From Microbacterium sp. cf046 (lineage in GTDB: Bacteria; Actinomycetota; Actinomycetes; Actinomycetales; Microbacteriaceae), in the NCBI RefSeq assembly GCF_900114345.1, contig NZ_FOZJ01000002.1:434001-498000 (forward strand): a stretch of 64,000 bases of DNA, written 5' to 3'. Within the stretch, counting starts at the first letter, position 1. Every line of letters starts with the position of its first letter. Both the position numbers and the translations under genes were made by a program. This document shows, one piece after another, positions 35,194 to 43,419 of the stretch. The notes beneath the pieces were generated by a model that ran no database searches, had not been told where the DNA came from, and saw only the letters and a program-made list of their open reading frames with translations.

Positions 35194-35582
35194 GCGCATC
35201 GACCCGCTCGGCGAGCAGGTCGCAGCTCGTGATCGCATCCGCTCTGGTGGCGGACATCGCCTTGGTTCTGGCGTTCGCCGCGATCGGCCGCGCAAGCCAC
35301 GACTCCGACATCTTCGCCGGGCTCTGGATCACCGCCTGGCCGTTCCTCGCCGGACTCGCCGTGGGGTGGATCGTCACGTTCGCTTGGCGGGCTCCGACGG
35401 CGCCGGTGCGCACGGGTCTCGGGGTGTGGGCCGCGACCGTCATCGTCGGGATGCTGCTGCGCGCGGCGTCCGGCCAGGGGATCGCGCCGGCATTCATCAT
35501 CGTCGCGACCCTCACGCTGCTGGTCCTGCTCGTGGGTTGGCGGGCCGTCGCGGCGCTGGTCACCAGAGTCCGCTCCCGCTGA
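35190..35582 (+). CDS. DUF3054 membrane protein
   Basis: 130 residues with four membrane helices. FAAIGRASHDSD, TAWPFLAGLAVGWI and RTGLGVWAATVIVGMLLR are the DUF3054 pattern typical of actinobacteria. GTG 35190 overlaps the trhO stop (GTGA), so it is translated with trhO. Function unknown. Confidence 0.87.
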   Translation: MSASTRSASRSQLVIASALVADIALVLAFAAIGRASHDSDIFAGLWITAWPFLAGLAVGWIVTFAWRAPTAPVRTGLGVWAATVIVGMLLRAASGQGIAPAFIIVATLTLLVLLVGWRAVAALVTRVRSR

Positions 35583-35596
35583 CTCCGGACGGAGCC

Positions 35597-36265
35597 TCAG
35601 CGCATTCGACGCAGCAGGACGACCGAGTCGTCGAGGGCGGCCTCGTGCCCGTCCGGCCCGACCGCCTCGCGCGAGCGGACCTCGGCGATCACTGTCGCCC
35701 ATTCGGTGTCATCGAAATCAAGTCCGGCGAGCTCCTCGGCCGGGGTCGGAAACCCTCCGCCACCATGACCGCCCTCGTGGTGATGGCGCGACCACGGCGG
35801 GGCTGCTGCGTGGGAGATGACGAGCAGGTGGCCGCCTTGCGCGATCCGATCGGCGACCGACCGGAGGATCTCCGGTCGTGACAGCGCGACCGGAGACTGC
35901 AGGAACGACGCGGTCACCAGGTCGTATGCGTCCTCGCTCTGCCAGGTCGACAGATCTGCAGCGACGAAGCGCGCGCGTGACTCGTCCAGACCCAGATCGG
36001 ATGCCGCAGCCCGCGCCCTCGCGACCGCGGTCGCGGAGATGTCGACCCCCGTCGCCTTCCAGCCCTGCTGCGCCAGCCAGATCGCGTCGGCGCCCTCTCC
36101 GCAGCCGAGATCCAGCGCCCGACCGGGCTCGAGCGAGGACACCACGTCGACCAGCGTGCTGTTCGGCGAACCCGACCAGATGCGCGTCGTGCCCGCGTAG
36201 CGCTCCTCCCAGAAGTCCACGGGAGCGCCTTCGGGCCGGGGTTCGGTCTGCATGCGATCCAGCAT
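35597..36265 (-). CDS. Class I SAM-dependent methyltransferase
   Basis: Up to 222 residues. Motif I LDLGCGEGADAIWLAQQG, motif II GVDIS and the post-motif QSPVALSRPEIL are visible, preceded by DFWEERYAGTTRIWSG. This arrangement is like tellurite-resistance TehB-type or thiopurine-type methyltransferases; substrate unknown. Two starts are possible, ATG 36265 and ATG 36253, neither with a strong ribosome binding site. Confidence 0.87.
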   Translation of the reverse strand: MLDRMQTEPRPEGAPVDFWEERYAGTTRIWSGSPNSTLVDVVSSLEPGRALDLGCGEGADAIWLAQQGWKATGVDISATAVARARAAASDLGLDESRARFVAADLSTWQSEDAYDLVTASFLQSPVALSRPEILRSVADRIAQGGHLLVISHAAAPPWSRHHHEGGHGGGGFPTPAEELAGLDFDDTEWATVIAEVRSREAVGPDGHEAALDDSVVLLRRMR

Positions 36266-36288
36266 TCCATTCCAGCGACCGAGAGGGG

Positions 36289-36840
36289 TCAGCGCGGCGT
36301 CAACCTCGCGATCGTCGCTTCCAGCTGTTCCAGACGGTGCTCCGCGTCGCCCGTGATCTCGACCACGGCGGCATTTCCGACCAGATCGGGATCGTCGGCC
36401 AGCTCGAGCAGCGCGTCGTTCATCGCATCGCGCAGCTCGAGGTCCTCATCGGCGGAGAGCTCGATTCCCGCAGACGGGGTGAGCGGCAGCAGAACGACCA
36501 GGTCGACCCGGGCCATCGCCTCAGCCGTGAGCGACGCGCCGCGGCGCACCAGACCCGGTGCGCGGGTGGGCCGGCGCAGCGCGTCCAGCGCGTCCAGGTA
36601 GGCGAGGAAGTCGAGCGGACCGCGCTCGGCGATCACGGCCTCCTCGTCCGACAGCTCGAGCAGACGCGCCGCGGAGGACCGCAGCTGCGCGAAGAACATG
36701 CCGGCGTCGGGTTCCTCCGCTGCGGCATCCATCAGCTCGAACGGGTCTGCAAGCACCGCGAACTCGCGGTGGCGCACGGCGAAGTCGCCGATCAGCGTGC
36801 TCTTGCCGCTCCCGTGCGTGCCCGAGACGACGATCCGCAC
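36289..36840 (-). CDS. P-loop ATPase/kinase, AAA_28-like
   Basis: 183 residues. Walker A GTHGSGKSTLIG at the N-terminus and EERGPLDFLAYLD-type segment (AVIAERGPLDFLAYLD) in the middle resemble small nucleoside/NMN-kinase-like ATPases. GTG 36840 has TAAACT six nt upstream, on the strand opposite to the -10 box of the GyrI-like gene, so the two divergent promoters interleave. Substrate unknown. Confidence 0.82.
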   Translation of the reverse strand: MRIVVSGTHGSGKSTLIGDFAVRHREFAVLADPFELMDAAAEEPDAGMFFAQLRSSAARLLELSDEEAVIAERGPLDFLAYLDALDALRRPTRAPGLVRRGASLTAEAMARVDLVVLLPLTPSAGIELSADEDLELRDAMNDALLELADDPDLVGNAAVVEITGDAEHRLEQLEATIARLTPR

Positions 36841-36873
36841 GGCGCGAGTTTAGGGTGTGCGGTGGGAGGCGGA

Positions 36874-37473
36874 ATGGTGAAGGTCGACCTCAAGAAGGAG
36901 ATCCCTTCGTATCGCGCGCGCAGCGGCGCATTCGAGATCATCGACGTGCCGCCACTTCGCTACCTGATGATCGACGGCGAGGGCGACCCGAACGCGCAGC
37001 CGTACGCGGACGCGATCGCCACGCTGTTCCCGGTCGCGTACCGGCTCAAGTTCATGAGCAAGCGGGAACTCGATCGCGACTATGTCGTGATGCCGCTCGA
37101 GGCGCTCTGGTGGTCCGATGACATGGAGAGCTTCACGAGCCGGCGAGACAAGTCGCACTGGCAGTGGACCGCGATGATCCTCACGCCGGACTGGATCACG
37201 CAGGACCAGTTCGATCGAGCGATCGAGTCCACGCGCGGCCCGGCGGTCGACGATCTGCGTCTGACCGCATTGTCGGAAGGCCGGTGCGTCCAGACGCTCC
37301 ACCTCGGCCCGTTCGACGAAGAGGGGCCCGTGCTCGAGGCGCTGCACCGCGGGTTCATCCCGGCCCACGGCTTGCGGATGACGGGCCGGCACCACGAGAT
37401 CTACCTCAGCGACCTCCGCCGAACCGACCCGGCCAGGCTGCGGACGATTCTGCGCCAGCCCGTCGAAGGCTGA
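36874..37473 (+). CDS. GyrI-like small-molecule-binding domain protein
   Basis: 199 residues. MVKVDLKKEIPSYRARSG, IIDVPPLRYLMIDGEGDPN and the C-terminal RTILRQPVEG fit the stand-alone GyrI-like (SRPBCC-free, effector-binding) family found in Gram-positives. No DNA-binding domain is attached. -10 TAGGGT at 36851-36856 and GGGAGG just before ATG 36874. May hydrolyse or sequester toxic small molecules, as shown for some relatives; unproven here. Confidence 0.85.
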   Translation: MVKVDLKKEIPSYRARSGAFEIIDVPPLRYLMIDGEGDPNAQPYADAIATLFPVAYRLKFMSKRELDRDYVVMPLEALWWSDDMESFTSRRDKSHWQWTAMILTPDWITQDQFDRAIESTRGPAVDDLRLTALSEGRCVQTLHLGPFDEEGPVLEALHRGFIPAHGLRMTGRHHEIYLSDLRRTDPARLRTILRQPVEG

Positions 37474-37483
37474 ACCCGCCGGA

Positions 37484-38059
37484 TCAGCGGTACAGATAGT
37501 GCTGCGAGACCGTGTTGATCCACGTCGCGAACTGACGGCCCGCCGCGTCATATCCGGGCGGCCCGGCAGCCAGCCAGACCTGACCGGCGACCTCCACGAG
37601 CAGGTAGCTGCCTGCGCTGTGCACGGACCGCGGCAGGAGGCGAGGGGTGATCAGCCCGGACGGCCCGTGCAGGACACGTGCGTTGGCGGGACCGCTGAGG
37701 CGCCCGCGTCGGACAAGCTCAGCGCCGCTCTCGTACGAAGCCGATGCGCCTGCGACCGGCTGACTCTCGGCACCGAAGTGGATCCACCGACCATCGACGA
37801 CGATGCCGGCGAATGACTCCTCAGACCCACTGAACCGGGAAGCCGCCGTCCATCTCGCGCCATCCCACCAGCGCCGGCGACCGCGCCCGTCGTCGTACCA
37901 CCCGGCCGATGCCGGAGCACCGGCCGGCGTCGCTCCGGCATGCAGCGCGATCTCGCGCTCGCCGAGGTCGACGTAGTGCTCGCTCCACCGTGTGCCGTCC
38001 CACCAGCGCTGCTTGCCGCTGCCGTCGTCGTACCAGCCCGCCTCCGGTCCTGTGGCCAT
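37484..38059 (-). CDS. Protein with two DUF2510 repeats
   Basis: 191 residues. Two copies of the actinobacterial DUF2510 motif: GWYDDGSGKQRWWDGTRWSEH (about 8-28) and GWYDDGRGRRRWWDGARWTA (about 53-72). The remaining 110 residues are unrecognised, with no membrane segment. ATG 38059 has TACCCT six nt upstream. DUF2510 proteins are usually membrane-associated; function unknown. Confidence 0.85.
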   Translation of the reverse strand: MATGPEAGWYDDGSGKQRWWDGTRWSEHYVDLGEREIALHAGATPAGAPASAGWYDDGRGRRRWWDGARWTAASRFSGSEESFAGIVVDGRWIHFGAESQPVAGASASYESGAELVRRGRLSGPANARVLHGPSGLITPRLLPRSVHSAGSYLLVEVAGQVWLAAGPPGYDAAGRQFATWINTVSQHYLYR

Positions 38060-38289
38060 GCATCGAGGGTACGGCCGAACTCGACCGCTCGCCCGGGTAT
38101 TCGTCTGCGATGTATCGGGCTTCGGCCCAAGAGCTCGGCTTCCTCACCTGGATCTCTCGGGTCCGGACCTTCCACCGCGGGGGATGGGCCGCCTGAAAGT
38201 TTGCCCCACGTCAACCCGAACTCCTATCGAGCGATATATCGTTGGGTATCGCTGAGCTCAGACCGGGCGACGGCGCAGAGGAGGTCATC
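38060..38289. promoter_or_regulatory. Divergent regulatory region with PadR-type palindrome
   Basis: 230 bp without a supported gene. CGATATATCG at 38232-38241 is a perfect 10-bp palindrome in an AT-rich patch (TATCGAGCGATATATCGTTGG), unusual for this DNA, and resembles PadR-family operators. It ends 48 bp before the PadR ATG, so autorepression is likely. A strong GAGGAGG lies at about 38279-38285. Confidence 0.55.
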
Positions 38290-38874
38290 ATGAGCGGTTC
38301 GAACATGGGCGATTGGTTCGGCGGCGGCGCCGGCGGCGGCGGTCGGGGTCCTTCCCAGGGCTGGCCGATGACCGGTCTGTGGGAGGCGATGGAGCAGCTG
38401 CGCGGGCAGTTCGAGCAGAAGGTCGGCGGAACCCGGATGGGCCGCGGCGACGTCCGTGCGGCGGTGCTCGCGCTCCTGGCGGAGAAGCCGATGCACGGCT
38501 ACCAGATCATCCAGCAGATCGAGGAGCGCAGCGGCGGCTCCTGGAAGCCGAGCCCCGGATCCGTGTACCCGACGCTGCAACTGCTCGCCGACGAGGGCCT
38601 GATCAAGGCTGAGGAGTCGAACGGTCGCAAGACGTACTCCCTCACCGACGAAGGCCAGCAGGTCGCTGACGCCGCAGGCGAGAAGTCGGCACCGTGGGAG
38701 TCCTCGGGCGCCCGCGACACGTCCCGATCCGGTGCGCTGCCCAAGGCGGGGATCGACCTCGCCCAGGCCGTCGCGCAGGTCGGGCGCTCGGGAAGCCCTG
38801 AGCAGGTGAAGGAAGCGGTCGCCGTCCTCGATGACGCGCGCCGTAAGCTCTTCAGCATCCTCGCTCAGTCCTGA
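38290..38874 (+). CDS. PadR-family transcriptional regulator
   Basis: 194 residues. A Gly-rich N-terminus (GGGAGGGGRG) precedes the winged-helix domain at about 50-130: RGDVRAAVLALLAEKPMHGYQIIQ, GSWKPSPGSVYPTLQLLADEGL and KTYSLTDEGQ are the PadR signature. The C-terminal helices (about 150-190) serve dimerisation. Start ATG 38290 has an excellent ribosome binding site; the longer reading to 38242 starts inside the operator. Possible target is itself and the downstream AarF-type gene. Confidence 0.92.
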   Translation: MSGSNMGDWFGGGAGGGGRGPSQGWPMTGLWEAMEQLRGQFEQKVGGTRMGRGDVRAAVLALLAEKPMHGYQIIQQIEERSGGSWKPSPGSVYPTLQLLADEGLIKAEESNGRKTYSLTDEGQQVADAAGEKSAPWESSGARDTSRSGALPKAGIDLAQAVAQVGRSGSPEQVKEAVAVLDDARRKLFSILAQS

Positions 38875-38911
38875 CCGCGTGCTCGCCGCACGTCGGCGTC
38901 AAGGAGATTCG

Positions 38912-40618
38912 ATGACCGACGCCGGCAACATGCGCGCCCGCTACCGCAGGATCACGCGGTTCGCGGCGCGCTATCTGGTGCAGACGTGGTGGTTCGAGCT
39001 CTTCCTGCCCCGCATCGGCCTTGCGGGCCTCGCCGCTCGCAACAGGTCGGCCCGCCTGCAGCGGATCGCACAGCGCTTCCACGCGCTCGCGGTGGACCTC
39101 GGCGGGCTCATGATCAAGGTCGGACAGTTCATGTCCTCCCGGCTCGACGTGCTTCCGCCGGAGATCACGAAGGAGCTCGAGGGCCTGCAGGACGAGGTTC
39201 CGGCGGTACCGTTCCCCGCGATCCGCGTGCTCGCCGAGGCTGAGCTCGGCATTCCGCTCGAACGCGCCTTCTCCTTCGTCGATCCGATTCCGTTGGCGGC
39301 GGCATCCCTCGGGCAGGCCCATCGCGCGCTGCTGTCGGATGCCGATGCCGAGGACACCGGCCTGCGCGAGGTCGTCATCAAGGTCCAGCGGCCGGGCATC
39401 GACCAGGTCGTGGAGGTGGATCTGCGCGCGCTGCGCAGAGTGGCGGGCTGGCTGAGCCACATCCGGATCGTCGCCGATCGGGTCGACACGCATTCGCTCG
39501 TCGAGGAGTTCGCGCACACGAGTCTCGAGGAGATCGACTACCTCCACGAGGCGGCCGGTGCGGAGCGGTTCGCACACGACTTCGCAGACGATCCGCGGGT
39601 CGACGTCCCCGAGATCGTCTGGGAGCGGACGACACGACGTGTGCTGACGCTGGAGGACGTGACGGCGATCAAGATCAACGACGTCGACGGGCTGCGGGCC
39701 GCCGGCATCGATCCGGCCGACGTCGCGATCGAGTTCGCGTCGGTCATGTTCGACCAGCTCTTCAAGGACGGCTACTTCCACGCCGACCCGCACCCGGGCA
39801 ACATCTTCGTCACGCCCACGCCCGACCCGGTCGCCGGATCCGGCGATGGCGCGCGCCCATGGAGATTCACCTTCATCGACTTCGGCATGATGGGCGAGGT
39901 CCCCGAAGGTCTGAGACGGGGACTGCGCCGAGTGCTCATCGCGGCCGCATCCCGCGACGGCAAGGGGATGGTCGACGGCATCCGTGAAGTGGGCGTGCTG
40001 CTGCCGTCCGCCGACACGGCCGAACTCGAACGGGCGATGACGAAGCTCTTCGCACGCTTCGGCGGGATGGGCTTCGCGGAACTGCAGGAGGTCGATCCTC
40101 GGGAGTTCCGCCAGTTCGCGATCGAGTTCGGCGACGTCGTGAGATCTCTGCCGTTCCAATTCCCGGAGAACTTCCTCCTGATCATCAGGGCGATGTCGCT
40201 GACCTCGGGGATGTGCAGCTCGCTCGACCCCAAGTTCAACATCTGGGATGCGGTCGAGCCCTATGCCAATCGGCTCATCCGCGAGGAGAGCGGCAACGTG
40301 GTGCAGGGCTTCGCGAAGCAGGCCGTGTCGGCCGCGGGGACGTTCGCACGCCTGCCGCAGAGGCTCGACGAGCTGACCACGCGGATCGAGGAGGGGCGGC
40401 TGTCGGCGCAGAATCCGCGTCTGGAACGCCGGATCGGCAGCCTCGAGCGCACAGGTCGCCGCGTCATCTCCGCGGTGCTCTTCGCGGCCCTCTTCACCGG
40501 AGGCATCGTGCTGCGGTCGGACGAAATCGTCTTCGGCACGGTGCTCGTCGCGCTCTCGGTCGTGCCGCTGCTGCACGCCCTGTTCGCGGGCATCATCGGG
40601 CGTCGCGGGCCGAACTGA
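38912..40618 (+). CDS. AarF/ABC1/UbiB-family atypical kinase
   Basis: 568 residues. Family marks: the KxGQ motif in LMIKVGQFMSSR, LQDEVPAVPF, the Ala-rich loop LAAASLGQAHRA, lysine in VIKVQRPGI, catalytic DGYFHADPHPGNIFV and metal-binding FIDFGMMGE. Two C-terminal membrane helices (about 525-560). In other bacteria members support quinone biosynthesis or lipid handling; here menaquinone or lipid-related work is inference. ATG 38912 has AAGGAG nine nt upstream and follows padR by 37 bp. Confidence 0.9.
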   Translation: MTDAGNMRARYRRITRFAARYLVQTWWFELFLPRIGLAGLAARNRSARLQRIAQRFHALAVDLGGLMIKVGQFMSSRLDVLPPEITKELEGLQDEVPAVPFPAIRVLAEAELGIPLERAFSFVDPIPLAAASLGQAHRALLSDADAEDTGLREVVIKVQRPGIDQVVEVDLRALRRVAGWLSHIRIVADRVDTHSLVEEFAHTSLEEIDYLHEAAGAERFAHDFADDPRVDVPEIVWERTTRRVLTLEDVTAIKINDVDGLRAAGIDPADVAIEFASVMFDQLFKDGYFHADPHPGNIFVTPTPDPVAGSGDGARPWRFTFIDFGMMGEVPEGLRRGLRRVLIAAASRDGKGMVDGIREVGVLLPSADTAELERAMTKLFARFGGMGFAELQEVDPREFRQFAIEFGDVVRSLPFQFPENFLLIIRAMSLTSGMCSSLDPKFNIWDAVEPYANRLIREESGNVVQGFAKQAVSAAGTFARLPQRLDELTTRIEEGRLSAQNPRLERRIGSLERTGRRVISAVLFAALFTGGIVLRSDEIVFGTVLVALSVVPLLHALFAGIIGRRGPN

Positions 40619-40701
40619 CGCATATCAGAGCGGTGTGCAGCGCATCCGCCCACGGGGCCGCATGCGAGGCGGACCGGCAGCCGCTCTCCGAGCCCAGTGG
40701 T

Positions 40702-41250
40702 TCAGTCCCGAAGCCCCACCCGATCGGGGATCTCGAATGGCAGGTGGGGGAGCCACGACGCGGGGTCCGGCCACGGCCTCGACGACGGCAGATTGCTCAG
40801 CAGGCGACGGATCGCGGCATCCCTCGGCGTGGACGGCGCAGGCGAGGTGAGCACGCGCTGCGGAGCGTGGTGGCCCAGCGCGCCGCACCACCAGTGCCGC
40901 CAGGTGCCGGGGGCGCCCTCGGGTTCGAGGACGATGTAGTAGTCCGGCATGAGCGCCGAGCCGTCCTTGAACATCGCGAGCGCGGTCTCCACCTCGATTT
41001 CGAGCGCACCGAGCGTCGAGCGCTCCTCGAAGAGCTCGACCCACGCTGCGGCGACGTGCTCGAGCGGGTCGGCGTCATGCACGATCCACGGCGTGCTCGC
41101 GGCGGCGATCCTGCGAGCGGCGATCGCCGGCTCGCTGCCCTGCAGCGCGAGGACGTCGACTCCGCGGATGCCGTCCAGGCTGGCCAATGCGTCTTCGGAC
41201 TGCTCGCCGACGATTGCGACGATGGTCCCGGTGTTCATCGTGTGCGCCAT
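40702..41250 (-). CDS. Hypothetical protein, unrecognised
   Basis: 182 residues, cytoplasmic. TIVAIVGEQSEDALASLDGI and WIVHDADPLEHVAAAWVELF suggest an alpha/beta fold reminiscent of glycosyltransferase-like nucleotide-binding halves (VHDAD), followed by a Trp/His-rich segment (GTWRHWWCGALGHHAP) and a Pro-rich tail. I cannot name a family. ATG 41250 has TACGAT five nt upstream (41256-41261), supporting a real leaderless gene. Confidence 0.65.
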   Translation of the reverse strand: MAHTMNTGTIVAIVGEQSEDALASLDGIRGVDVLALQGSEPAIAARRIAAASTPWIVHDADPLEHVAAAWVELFEERSTLGALEIEVETALAMFKDGSALMPDYYIVLEPEGAPGTWRHWWCGALGHHAPQRVLTSPAPSTPRDAAIRRLLSNLPSSRPWPDPASWLPHLPFEIPDRVGLRD

Positions 41251-41312
41251 GTTCAATCGTACGGCGGCGCCGACGCGCGTGGCGGCAGCTGCACGGGCGG
41301 GGCGGAAACGAG

Positions 41313-41345
41313 CGGATGCCGCGACCCGAGGGTCAGCGGCATCCG
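41313..41345 (-). terminator. Hairpin of the GGATGCC family after the transglycosylase gene
   Basis: Perfect 10-bp arms CGGATGCCGC (41313-41322) and GCGGCATCCG (41336-41345) enclose GACCC-GA-GGGTC (41323-41334). It is 58 bp past the transglycosylase stop on the minus strand. Nearly the same hairpin occurs at 42608-42637 after cspA. Confidence 0.65.
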
Positions 41346-41402
41346 TTCATTCGCACCCGGCGGCCGGGTCGAGCAGAATCCTGCGTACTCGCGTCGTGCT
41401 GC

Positions 41403-42404
41403 TCAGTACCAGCCGTTCGCCTCGGAGTGGCTCCATGCACCGCAGGGGTTGCCGTAGCGTCCGGCGATGTATCCGAGGCCCCACGAGATCTGCGTGGCCG
41501 CGTTCGTCTGCCAGTCGGCGCCGGCGCTGGCCATCTTGTCGCCGGGGAGCGCCTGCGGAATGCCGTACGCGCCGCTCGAGGAGTTGTAGGCCTGGGAGTT
41601 CCAGCCGGATTCGCGATCCCACAGCGCGACGAGGCAGGGGAACTGGTCGTCGCCCCAGCCGTAGCTCGCGAGCATGCCGCGGGCAATGGCCTGCGCCTCA
41701 CCGGCGCTCGTGCCGGGTCCGGCGAACACCGGGGAAGGGCTGCTCGAAGCCTCAGCGGCTTCCGCTTCCGCAGCCGCTGCGGCGGCGGCGGCCTCGGCGG
41801 CGGCTGCAGCAGCAGCGGCCTCGGCCTCGCGCTGAGCCTTGGCTGCAGCCTCCTGCTGGGCCTTGAGCGCGATCGCGGCGTCCAGGCGACCGCGCAGTCC
41901 ATTGACGTCGGCGTTGACCGACGCGATCTCGGAGGTCACGTCGTCGCTGAACGCGGCCACGAGCATCGCCGGGAGCAGCTCGGCGCGTGCGAGGCGCCTG
42001 ACGGCCGACTGGAGATCCGAGGTGTCGACCTTCGTGACCGTCACGCCCACATCGAGACCGGAAGCCTGGATGTCGGTGGCGACGGTCGCGGCGTCCTCGA
42101 TGGCGGTCTTAGCGGCGACGAGCGCCTTGCGCGCATCGGCGGAGGTCTTGTCGCCCGCGACGTCGGCGACGACCGGCTCGAGCGGGATCGAGTACGACGC
42201 GAGCGCGAAGCTCTCAGTCGTCTCTGATGCCTGGGCCGCATCGGATGCCTGGGCGACCGAGGTCGGCAGGGCCATGCCGGCACCGGCGGTGGCCGCGACT
42301 GCGAGGGCGAGTCCGGCCGCGATGAATGCGGGACGCCGGCGACTGCGGCGAGCGGCGATGCGGAGGGTGCGGCGGGCGGGGGATGGGGTCGTGATCGAGC
42401 GCAT
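41403..42404 (-). CDS. Secreted transglycosylase-like cell-wall protein
   Basis: 333 residues. A signal/membrane segment lies at about 28-52, then a helical region with Ala/Glu coiled coil (about 180-220, KAQQEAAAKAQREAEAAAAA), and a C-terminal transglycosylase-like domain (about 245-333): QFPCLVALWDRESGWNSQAYN has the catalytic Glu, followed by SGAYGIPQALPGDKMA and ISWGLGYIAGRYG. It should cut peptidoglycan glycan strands, like aggregation-promoting-factor and Rpf-type proteins. ATG 42404 gives a long leader; a GTAAC-N6-GTAAC site lies upstream. Confidence 0.9.
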   Translation of the reverse strand: MRSITTPSPARRTLRIAARRSRRRPAFIAAGLALAVAATAGAGMALPTSVAQASDAAQASETTESFALASYSIPLEPVVADVAGDKTSADARKALVAAKTAIEDAATVATDIQASGLDVGVTVTKVDTSDLQSAVRRLARAELLPAMLVAAFSDDVTSEIASVNADVNGLRGRLDAAIALKAQQEAAAKAQREAEAAAAAAAAEAAAAAAAAEAEAAEASSSPSPVFAGPGTSAGEAQAIARGMLASYGWGDDQFPCLVALWDRESGWNSQAYNSSSGAYGIPQALPGDKMASAGADWQTNAATQISWGLGYIAGRYGNPCGAWSHSEANGWY

Positions 42405-42430
42405 GAAAACCGGTTCCGTATGGGTGATCC

Positions 42431-42460
42431 GCGCCCTCGGGCAGGGCGCCGTGCATCCGC
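42431..42460 (-). other. Stem-loops in the transglycosylase mRNA leader
   Basis: GCGCCCT-CGGGC-AGGGCGC (42431-42449) is a perfect 7-bp hairpin about 27 nt before the ATG, and GTGC/GCAC pairing just upstream may add another. It could affect translation. I compared it with c-di-AMP (ydaO) riboswitches known upstream of cell-wall hydrolases and did not find the conserved segments. Confidence 0.35.
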
Positions 42461-42513
42461 GAGGCGGGCACAAGTCCCCGACTCTTCCTGGGTTTTCTGG
42501 ACAGATCCGGTGC

Positions 42514-42529
42514 GTTACCTGAACGTTAC
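42514..42529 (-). promoter_or_regulatory. Probable MtrA box upstream of the transglycosylase gene
   Basis: On the minus strand the sequence is GTAAC-N6-GTAAC, an exact direct repeat with six-base spacing. This is the site reported for the conserved actinobacterial response regulator MtrA, which controls cell-wall hydrolase genes. It lies 110 bp upstream of the start codon, in an unusually AT-rich patch. Confidence 0.6.
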
Positions 42530-42607
42530 ATGGGAGCGACCGTCGGAAAAGTGCTGATCAGAGGCGCTGGAAATGAGTGGATCGGCGATCAGACGCTCAA
42601 CGCAGCA

Positions 42608-42670
42608 GATGCCGCGGACCCGAGGGTCCACGGCATCCGTGCGGTCGTTCAGGGCGGTCAGACCGCCCTG
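42608..42670 (-). terminator. Two hairpins after cspA
   Basis: First, CAGGGCGGT (42650-42658) and ACCGCCCTG (42662-42670), a perfect 9-bp stem 14 bp past the cspA stop. Second, GATGCCG (42608-42614) and CGGCATC (42631-42637) enclosing GGACCC-GA-GGGTCC (42616-42629), which matches the hairpin at 41313-41345. Together they end the cspA transcript. Confidence 0.7.
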
Positions 42671-42683
42671 GCAGACGAGAAGA

Positions 42684-42887
42684 TCAGAGCGGCCGAATGT
42701 TGGCGGCCTGCATGCCCTTCGGGCCACGCTCCGCCTCGAACTCGACCTTCTGGTTCTCGGTGAGCTCCTTGTATCCGCTCGCGGAGATTGCGGTGTAGTG
42801 CGCGAACAGGTCGGCTCCACCGTCGTCGGGGGCGATGAAACCAAAGCCCTTTTCGGAGTTGAACCATTTCACGGTGCCAGTGGCCAT
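42684..42887 (-). CDS. cspA: Cold-shock protein (CspA family)
   Basis: 67 residues, exactly the usual size. A single cold-shock domain that binds single-stranded RNA/DNA: RNP1 [11 protein letters not shown] and RNP2 [10 protein letters not shown], ending [16 protein letters not shown] 42887 has AAAGGA upstream. Unusually, the same frame is open for another 109 codons upstream with no stop, so an N-terminally extended form is possible. Confidence 0.93.
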   Translation of the reverse strand: MATGTVKWFNSEKGFGFIAPDDGGADLFAHYTAISASGYKELTENQKVEFEAERGPKGMQAANIRPL

Positions 42888-43214
42888 CGTGTCATTCCTT
42901 TTACTTTTCGGGCCGCGTGAGCGACCAGGGGTGCCGCGCCGCAGTGTGCGGAGCGGACGTGTGAGCCGCGGGGGACCCGCGGGAGTCGGTGCCGTTCGAG
43001 TGACGGATGCGGCGACCGCCGCGCGGGCGAGGTCGCGAGTGGCGTGCACGCCGAGATTCTCGCCGCGCGCACTGTGCGCCTCGTAGCCGAGCGGTGTCAC
43101 CGCGACGAAGCCGGCGTACTCGTCGCCGGCGGTGGCGACGAGGACGTCGACGTCAGCGGGACGCCACGCGAGCGGCGGTCGTGATGAAGCGGTGGGGATG
43201 GTGACGTTCGTCAA
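42888..43214 (-). CDS. Possible upstream domain or N-terminal extension of CspA
   Basis: Reading frame from TTG 43214 runs into cspA with no stop. The first 70 residues look protein-like ([56 protein letters not shown]), with a short beta-rich domain; the next 38 are Arg/Pro/Gly-rich and may be leader RNA. Either a small separate protein, a fused CspA, or chance. No strong ribosome binding site is seen at 43214. Confidence 0.4.
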
Positions 43215-43419
43215 GAGGACTTTCGAAGATGCGCGGCGATGTCAGACGCACGTGCGCGGAGTGGAAGGGCGGATGTCGTTCGACGATCCTGGCGTCAGGG
43301 TGTCTGCTGCTCCATGATCTGCTTCGATACGGAGGCAGTGGCTGACGATGCGAGACCCGATTGGGTGAGCCCACCGTAGCACGTGAGCCTGTGAGCCCCC
43401 CGGTGCGGGGTCGCCGCCG
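43215..43419. other. Intergenic region without a supported gene
   Basis: About 205 bp between the start of the extended cspA frame and the stop of the next membrane protein gene on the same strand. On the minus strand a CTACGGT sequence at about 43372-43378 could be a -10 box for a long cspA leader. Nothing else is convincing. Confidence 0.3.

Noticed and set aside
42405..42513. c-di-AMP (ydaO) riboswitch in the leader of the transglycosylase gene
   Set aside because: Such riboswitches are known before cell-wall hydrolases, but the conserved pseudoknot segments are not visible; only simple hairpins are seen.
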